A DNA stretch of 11,183 nt from Prevotellaceae bacterium UBA7028 (GTDB lineage: Bacteria; Bacteroidota; Bacteroidia; Bacteroidales; Bacteroidaceae): the NCBI GenBank assembly GCA_002494215.1, contig DLBF01000054.1:1-11183 (forward strand), written 5' to 3'. The notes beneath the pieces were generated by a model. That model searched no databases. It saw only the letters and a list, made by a program, of their open reading frames with translations, and had not been told where the DNA came from. Positions 6,251 to 11,183 of this stretch are shown here, in pieces; positions within the stretch are counted from its first letter, which is position 1, and each line of letters begins with the position of its first letter. The position numbers and the translations under genes were made by a program.

Positions 6251-9130
6251 ATGAGAAAGGATTTGCTGTTATATTTCTGCATGGCGGCTTTGATGCCGTT
6301 GACTGCTAAGGGACAGGTGGTTATAAACGAGATTCAGGTGGCCAACGTGGATATGTATATAGATCCTTCCTTCAACTACGGCAGCTGGGTGGAGTTGTAT
6401 AATCCTACGGATAAGTTAATCTCGCTGAACGGATTAAGGTTGCGCCACACAGACTCTGAGGGCGTGATGAACGAACAACGACTGACAAGCAACCATGGTG
6501 TGCTGAGAGCAAAAGGATTCTGTGTCCTATGGTTCGACCATAACAGCAAGGACGGCAACTACGGCGGTAAGGCCAATCTGCAGATGCCCTTCAAAATGGA
6601 TGCAGAAGGTGGCGTGGTGGAAATTGTGAATTCATCGGATGTGGTGTATGATGCAGTCAGCTATCCGCCCGCCATAACACGATGCTCGTATGCCCGTATT
6701 AACAACGATGGAAAGGAATGGGGCTACACTTCCATGCCGACACCATCAGCCTCGAACGCCACAAGCATCTTCTCCGACGAGAGATTGCAGATGCCCGAGG
6801 CGAGCACTAAGGGAGGGGTATTCACCAGTCCGTTCAACCTAAGTGTAACGATCCCTTCGGGTACCAAACTTTATTACACAACAGACGGCTCAACGCCCGT
6901 CCCAGGTAAGAGCAAGCTATCGGAAACAGGTATCTTCCCTGTGGAAAAAACCATCCTGTATCGCTTCATGCTGGCGAGGGAGGGCTACCTGAATAGTGCC
7001 GTCACAACGCACTCGTTCTTCAAAAAGGACAAGGATTACTATCTGCCTATCGTTAGCGTAACAACTCACCCCGATAATCTGTTCAGCGACTCCATAGGCT
7101 TGTATGTGGGAGGTGTGAACGGACGAACAGGCAACAACATGCTGAAGCCCATGAACCAGAATATGGACTGGGAACGACCCGTTAATGTGGAGTACCTGGT
7201 TCCTGACGACCAGACGGAAAAATGGGAAGAGGCACTGAATCAGGGAGCATTATTCTCCATCTTTGGAGGATGGACACGCTTCAACGCAGGAGACGAGAAT
7301 TTCCAGTACAAGCCATCCTTCAAACTGAAAGCCGACAAGATGGTGGAGGGGCTAAATTACTACCCCTACCCTGTCTTTGCAGAGAAACCTTATATAAAAA
7401 ATAAGACGCTGTTGGTACGCAACGGCGGACAAGACCAGTACGGACGCATCTGGGATGCCGTCATTCAGGAACTGCTCATCAGCAGCGGCATATACCTGGA
7501 TTGCCAGGCAGCCCAACCTGCACATATCTTTCTGAATGGCTTGCCCCTGGGAATGTTTAACCTGCGCGAGGCAAGCAACCGCAACTACGCTTCGAGCAAC
7601 TATGGAATAGGCAGCGATGAGATTGACCAATGGGAGGACGAGTTCAAGGTGAAGGCAGGAACCAACATAATCTATAACACATGGAACAATCTGTGTAAGG
7701 AACTGGTGGAGAATCCCTCTGACTCGCTATGGCAGGCTATCTGCGATATTGTTGACATAGATGAATACTGCAACTACATGGCTGCAGAAATCTACATGGG
7801 CAATCTGGACTGGCTAAGAGGCGGCCTGAAGAACATAAAGGGATTCCGTTGTAGCAAAGACGACGGCAAGATTCACGTAGTAACCCACGACCTGGACGGG
7901 TGCTTCGGAGACACCGACATGATTATGCAGATATATAAGAAAGGAAGCGGGAAACTGCCGACAATATTCAAGTACATGATGACCTACCCGCCCTTCCGCC
8001 AGCAGTTCGTAGATGCCTACTGCATGATGGGCGGCAGCGTGTTCAGACCCGAACGGTGCATACCTATCATACGCCAGTGGGAAGCCAACATAGCTACTGC
8101 CCTGTCGTGGGAAGGCAACGAGCCGCATACAAGGGCAGACAAATTATGCAACGTTCTGTCTGATCGTGAGAATCAGCACGAGAAGAGGATTCAGAACCTG
8201 AAAACGCAGTTGACACTAACGGATGAGATACGTGCAACCATAGAAGCTAACACGCCTTTGGCACGCATCCTGCTAAATGGACGCGAAATACCCACTTCGT
8301 ACTTCTCTGGCTCACTCTTCGGAGAACCAGAGCTGACAGCCGTGATACCCGAAGGATATGAACTAAAGGGGTGGCAGGTAAATGGAACAGTAGTATCAAC
8401 GGATACCGTATTCGGCCTCTCTGCCTATGCCGACCAGACTGTCAATGTCATACTTACCTTGGAACAAAAGGAGACAGCACCCCTCAGCCCGATACGTATC
8501 AACGAAGTCAGCTCTGCCAACGACATCTACATCAGCGAATACCAGAAGAAGAGCGACTGGATAGAACTCTATAACACAACGGACGAGGACATCAATCTGG
8601 CAGGTGTTTATCTGACGGACAATCCTGCTAAGCCACATAAGTACCAACTTTCAACATCCAACTCTCAACTTTCAACTTTAATCATCCCTGCTCATGGTTA
8701 CAAGATTGTATGGTGCGACGACAAAGACCCCATCAACCAGTTGCATACCTCGTTCAAACTCGAGAACAAGGACAATGCCTATGTTTGTGTGCGAGCCGCA
8801 GACGATTCATGGGCTGACAGCCTGCGCTATCAGGCTCAGGGGCGATGGCAGTCATACGGACGATTCCCTGACGGAACAGACCGCCTTGCCCTATTCGACC
8901 GCATCACCATTGGGCAGACCAATCACATCAACACACAGACGGCTATCTCCGTTCTGGATATGACAACAGAGATAAAGCCCATCCAACTGCCACACCAGCA
9001 ACAGATTGTTTCCATACAATATTATAATCTAAGCGGACAACGACTCACCGACCTTAGCAAGGTACACATCTTTATTCGCAGAATTATCTATGATGACGGA
9101 AGCGTAGAGAGCAAAAAAATAACAAAATAA
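6251..9130 (+). CDS. Secreted CotH-like protein with two lamin-tail domains
   Basis: This 959-residue protein begins with a signal peptide (about 1-21, ending AKG, then Q). The first lamin-tail domain is at about 22-165 (VVINEIQVANVD...WVELYNPTD). A chitobiase/hexosaminidase C-terminal-like beta domain follows at about 186-255 (KLYYTTDGSTP). A CotH region covers about 265-640, with DWLRGGLKNIKGFR (Arg523) and HDLDGCFG (Asp547, Asp549), which resembles the metal-binding DxDxxxG of CotH protein kinases. An InlB B-repeat-like segment lies at about 665-740, and a second lamin-tail domain at about 749-890. The tail YYNLSGQRL...ESKKITK (924-959) resembles type IX sorting tails, although the usual GIYI is replaced by VHIFI. 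A 35-bp heptamer array is translated inside the second lamin-tail domain (799-810). Kinase activity is inference from the motif. Spore-coat CotH kinases phosphorylate coat proteins, but this organism is probably not a spore former. Confidence 0.88.
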   Translation: MRKDLLLYFCMAALMPLTAKGQVVINEIQVANVDMYIDPSFNYGSWVELYNPTDKLISLNGLRLRHTDSEGVMNEQRLTSNHGVLRAKGFCVLWFDHNSKDGNYGGKANLQMPFKMDAEGGVVEIVNSSDVVYDAVSYPPAITRCSYARINNDGKEWGYTSMPTPSASNATSIFSDERLQMPEASTKGGVFTSPFNLSVTIPSGTKLYYTTDGSTPVPGKSKLSETGIFPVEKTILYRFMLAREGYLNSAVTTHSFFKKDKDYYLPIVSVTTHPDNLFSDSIGLYVGGVNGRTGNNMLKPMNQNMDWERPVNVEYLVPDDQTEKWEEALNQGALFSIFGGWTRFNAGDENFQYKPSFKLKADKMVEGLNYYPYPVFAEKPYIKNKTLLVRNGGQDQYGRIWDAVIQELLISSGIYLDCQAAQPAHIFLNGLPLGMFNLREASNRNYASSNYGIGSDEIDQWEDEFKVKAGTNIIYNTWNNLCKELVENPSDSLWQAICDIVDIDEYCNYMAAEIYMGNLDWLRGGLKNIKGFRCSKDDGKIHVVTHDLDGCFGDTDMIMQIYKKGSGKLPTIFKYMMTYPPFRQQFVDAYCMMGGSVFRPERCIPIIRQWEANIATALSWEGNEPHTRADKLCNVLSDRENQHEKRIQNLKTQLTLTDEIRATIEANTPLARILLNGREIPTSYFSGSLFGEPELTAVIPEGYELKGWQVNGTVVSTDTVFGLSAYADQTVNVILTLEQKETAPLSPIRINEVSSANDIYISEYQKKSDWIELYNTTDEDINLAGVYLTDNPAKPHKYQLSTSNSQLSTLIIPAHGYKIVWCDDKDPINQLHTSFKLENKDNAYVCVRAADDSWADSLRYQAQGRWQSYGRFPDGTDRLALFDRITIGQTNHINTQTAISVLDMTTEIKPIQLPHQQQIVSIQYYNLSGQRLTDLSKVHIFIRRIIYDDGSVESKKITK
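8645..8679 (+). repeat. CAACTTT heptamer array inside the CotH-like coding region
   Basis: Five consecutive 7-bp units fill 35 bases: CAACTTT, CAACATC, CAACTCT, CAACTTT and CAACTTT. In frame they encode QLSTSNSQLST and part of the next Leu (residues 799-810). The stretch sits between KPHKY and IIPAHGY of the second lamin-tail domain, at a surface turn where such domains usually have only a short linker. No sense frame of the array contains a stop. Confidence 0.85.
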
Positions 9131-9139
9131 TTGTATAAT

Positions 9140-9174
9140 AAAAAAGGCTAAGGAAAACATCCTTAGCCTTTTTT
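9140..9174. terminator. Bidirectional terminator between convergent genes
   Basis: A perfect 15-bp stem pairs AAAAAAGGCTAAGGA (9140-9154) with TCCTTAGCCTTTTTT (9160-9174) around an AAACA loop. The A run on the left and T run on the right let it act in both directions. It lies 9 nt after the stop of the CotH-like gene and about 105 nt beyond the stop of the TolC gene, which is transcribed towards it. Confidence 0.9.
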
Positions 9175-9179
9175 GTGGC

Positions 9180-9273
9180 GATTAGAGATTAGAGATAGTT
9201 TCAGACTAAAGTCTAAGGTCTAAAGTCTAGAGTCTAATTTTTCTCTTTTATCTTTTAATTTTTATCTCTTAAC
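9180..9273 (+). repeat. Ninety-base mosaic of heptamer repeats
   Basis: GATTAGA occurs twice (9180-9193) followed by GATA. Then ten 7-bp units run without a phase break from 9204 to 9273. Five are of the GTCTAAA type (GACTAAA, GTCTAAG, GTCTAAA, GTCTAGA, GTCTAAT). Five are of the TTTTATC type (TTTTCTC, TTTTATC, TTTTAAT, TTTTATC, TCTTAAC). The array fills the space between the terminator and the TolC stop codon, ending 6 nt before it. Confidence 0.85.
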
Positions 9274-9279
9274 CATGCA

Positions 9280-10617
9280 TTACTGTCCTACGGAATGTTT
9301 ATATTCCAGTAGTTTGTTCTGATAGTCCGAGAAAGCATCCGTACGCTTGTCTTGCGCTTGCTGATAAAGGAGCTGAGCCTGCAGCAAGTCGGACATTTTG
9401 GATGTTCCTGCATTGTAATAGTTACGGTTCAGACGCAGATTCTCTTCAGCCTGCTCAATACTGCGCTGAGCAAGGAGGAGCTGCTGGTAGGATTCCTGTA
9501 CGCCATTCCATGCATTCTGCATCCTAATCTTCAGCAGTTCAGAATTGTCGTCCAACTGCTCTTCGGCTTTCTGCTGCTCAATCTTCTTGCGTTTGATAGC
9601 ATGAGAACCGCCCCACCAATCAGAGATGGGCACATTAACCGTTGCAAAGACCATACCAAAGGAACGGCCTTTATTAAATAGATTATGGTAGTTATACCCT
9701 ACACCCACACCTACGGTAGGCAGGTTCTGGCCAATAGTCATCTTACGCTGCAGGTTGGCAGCCTCCACCTGCTTGCCAAGCAACTGATACTCGGCAGTAC
9801 CCAACAGAGCCTGCTGAGGGTCTTGCTGTGCTACCAGAGGAGAAGCCTCATCTTCCTGGTAACTGATAACAAAGGCTGTGTCACGTAAACCACAATACTG
9901 AGACAGGAGCATACGTACAACAGAGAGCCCATTCTGCAACTTCAGTTTCTGACTCTCCACCTCGTTCTGACGTAACTGAACCTGCAGCATATCGTTGGGC
10001 ATAGCCACACCGGCACGTACAGCCACATCAACATCCTTATGGATATCGCTGAGCAACTTCTCTGCCGCATGAACGGTATTCAGCTTCTCCTGCAGGGAAG
10101 CCAACTGCCAGAAATACTGCTCGGCAGTCTTCTCCACCTCATTCTCGGAGAGCTGAAGTTGAAGCTGACTGACCTCTTCGCCAACCTTTGCCAGACGGTT
10201 GCCATTGACAATCTGCCCACCGGCAAAGACGGGCTGTACGGCTGTTATGCCTGCCAGTACACCATCCTTGAGCATGGAAATGCTGGTGGGAGTGGAGAGC
10301 AGCGCAAGAGCCGAGGAGGGAAGTATCGGCGCCAAGTCGGCAACGACCTGAGGGGGCAGCTTCTCGGAGGGTGTGAACGTTACCTCCGCCATATCCCTGG
10401 TGGCATTGAACCAGGCACCAGCGGCAGAGACCTTGGGGAAGAACTTGGTAAAGGCTTCCTTGCGTTGCTGCTTTGCCGCCTCAACATTATAGTGGGCAGT
10501 ACGCAAAGTAATATTATAATGTCTGGCAGAATCTAGTATCTGTTCTAGACTATATGTCTGTGCCGCAACGAAATTGTGGCACAAACAAACAGCTATGATT
10601 GCAAATATCTTTTTCAT
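9280..10617 (-). CDS. TolC family outer membrane efflux protein
   Basis: This 445-residue protein has a signal peptide (about 1-19, ending VAA, then Q) and the two-fold repeated coiled-coil and beta-strand layout of TolC/OEP proteins. Repeat one covers about 22-215 (YSLEQILDSARHYNITLR near the start, QPVFAGGQIVNGNRLA in its strand region). Repeat two covers about 240-445 (NVPISDWWGGSHAIKRKK, then long helices with NYYNAGTSKMSDLLQAQLL, the classic C-terminal OEP motif). It should form the trimeric outer-membrane channel of a tripartite pump. It follows the RND permease gene on the same strand after 84 nt, which supports one efflux operon. No TANNTTTG promoter is visible in that gap, so it is probably cotranscribed. 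The substrate cannot be told. Confidence 0.95.
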   Translation of the reverse strand: MKKIFAIIAVCLCHNFVAAQTYSLEQILDSARHYNITLRTAHYNVEAAKQQRKEAFTKFFPKVSAAGAWFNATRDMAEVTFTPSEKLPPQVVADLAPILPSSALALLSTPTSISMLKDGVLAGITAVQPVFAGGQIVNGNRLAKVGEEVSQLQLQLSENEVEKTAEQYFWQLASLQEKLNTVHAAEKLLSDIHKDVDVAVRAGVAMPNDMLQVQLRQNEVESQKLKLQNGLSVVRMLLSQYCGLRDTAFVISYQEDEASPLVAQQDPQQALLGTAEYQLLGKQVEAANLQRKMTIGQNLPTVGVGVGYNYHNLFNKGRSFGMVFATVNVPISDWWGGSHAIKRKKIEQQKAEEQLDDNSELLKIRMQNAWNGVQESYQQLLLAQRSIEQAEENLRLNRNYYNAGTSKMSDLLQAQLLYQQAQDKRTDAFSDYQNKLLEYKHSVGQ

Positions 10618-10630
10618 TCCTGAATTTCCA

Positions 10631-10698
10631 ATTATGAATTAGAGATTAGAGTATTTATTCTTCTCTCTTAATTATGAATTGTGAATTATGAATTATGA
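10631..10698 (+). repeat. ATTATGA/ATTAGAG heptamer array between the RND and TolC genes
   Basis: The units are ATTATGA (10631), ATTAGAG (10638) and ATTAGAG (10645). A pyrimidine-rich stretch (10652-10670) follows, then ATTATGA (10671), ATTGTGA (10678), ATTATGA (10685) and ATTATGA (10692). The paired ATTAGAG is identical to the pair at 9181-9194 on the other side of the TolC gene. The array fills nearly the whole 84-nt gap between two genes that probably share a transcript. Confidence 0.85.
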
Positions 10699-10701
10699 AT
10701 T

Positions 10702-11183
10702 TCACTTAGTCGAAACCTTCCAATAAATAACGGGCAGCATGGTAACCACCATAATCAGCGAGCCTATACCGCCGGCAAAGATGGTAACACCCACAGGCAT
10801 CCAGAAACTGGACTTGGCAATAATCATAGGCAGCACACCTACAGCCGTTGTGGCTGTGGTAAGGAAGATGGGCACCATACGACGCTTGCCGGCATCGTAG
10901 GCAGCCTGCTTCACCGCCTCGTTATAGCCCTTGCGGTCAACGGTCCAGTCGCCATGCTCGGCCACATACTTCTTGATAAGGTCTATGGCATGTTCGAAGA
11001 TCAGAATCTCGTTACGCATAATCATACCCATGAGGGTGATAAGACCAAAGATTGACGTCAGACCCAAGGCGCGGTTCATCAGTCCGAGACCTATCAGGGC
11101 ACCTGGAACCATCAACGCCAGGGCGACCATGCAGACCATGGTGATGCCGTACTTCTTGAAGTTGAAGAGCAGGAAGAAGAAGA
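10702..11183 (-). CDS. RND family efflux pump permease, C-terminal part (partial)
   Basis: The frame is open from the right edge of the window to a TGA at 10702-10704 and gives 159 residues; the 5' part lies outside. The piece matches the last transmembrane segments of AcrB-type proton-driven permeases. It shows a hydrophobic helix with MVPGALIGLGLMN, then LTSIFGLITLMGMIMRNEILIFEHAIDLI, then AGKRRMVPIFLTTATTAVGVLPMI, and finally GVTIFAGGIGSLIMVVTMLPVIYW. The cytoplasmic loop between the second and third of these is some 15 residues longer than in AcrB. An internal Met at 11139 is not the start, because the frame continues upstream with FNFKKYGIT. It exports substrates from the inner membrane or periplasm into the TolC channel encoded just downstream. 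Confidence 0.93.
   Translation of the reverse strand, partial: FFFLLFNFKKYGITMVCMVALALMVPGALIGLGLMNRALGLTSIFGLITLMGMIMRNEILIFEHAIDLIKKYVAEHGDWTVDRKGYNEAVKQAAYDAGKRRMVPIFLTTATTAVGVLPMIIAKSSFWMPVGVTIFAGGIGSLIMVVTMLPVIYWKVSTK

Noticed and set aside
10039..10536. Reading frame of 165 residues opposite the TolC gene
   Set aside because: It is antisense to conserved TolC helices and its composition does not suggest a real protein.
10702..11139. Short complete membrane protein starting at the ATG at 11139
   Set aside because: The same frame continues to the window edge with RND-type sequence, so this is the 3' part of a larger gene.

Overview
The window looks like a chromosomal segment of a Bacteroidetes bacterium, most likely Prevotella or a close relative. 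The reasons are the Bacteroidetes promoter type (TTTG about 20 nt before TANNTTTG), the lack of Shine-Dalgarno sites, secreted proteins ending in a 'YYxLxGxxL...' tail like those of type IX secretion cargo, and families common in this group: C10 and M6 peptidases, DUF4832, and CotH with lamin-tail domains. All identifications come from reading the sequence; no database search was run.

Layout. The left edge (1-87) is the 3' end of an unidentified gene on the + strand, followed by a hexapeptide-repeat sugar O-acetyltransferase (160-747). A strong hairpin terminator runs straight into the promoter of a secreted DUF4832-type putative glycoside hydrolase (865-2343, +). Its 3' end overlaps, tail to tail, that of a secreted M6 metallopeptidase (2332-3810, -). 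Upstream of that on the same strand is a C10 (streptopain/interpain-like) cysteine peptidase (3913-6024, -), so the two peptidases may form one unit. A divergent promoter region separates it from a 959-residue secreted CotH-like protein with two lamin-tail domains (6251-9130, +). A bidirectional terminator then separates this gene from a TolC-family outer membrane efflux protein (9280-10617, -), which lies downstream of the 3' end of an RND efflux pump gene (10702 to the right edge, -).

How the genes fit together. Four consecutive genes (865-9130) encode large exported proteins. Three of them share the same kind of C-terminal tail, which suggests a common surface or secretion route. The two peptidases are likely extracellular protein degraders. 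The RND and TolC genes are the inner- and outer-membrane parts of a tripartite efflux pump; the periplasmic adaptor is presumably to the right of the window.

The most unusual structure is not a gene. Five of the seven gene junctions, plus one site inside the CotH-like gene, carry short degenerate tandem arrays with a unit of 7 bp (8 bp in two cases). The unit sequence differs from place to place and can switch within one array without losing the 7-bp phase. I know of no function for these in this group. They are the best candidate for something undescribed. I see no mobile element, CRISPR array, tRNA or rRNA.
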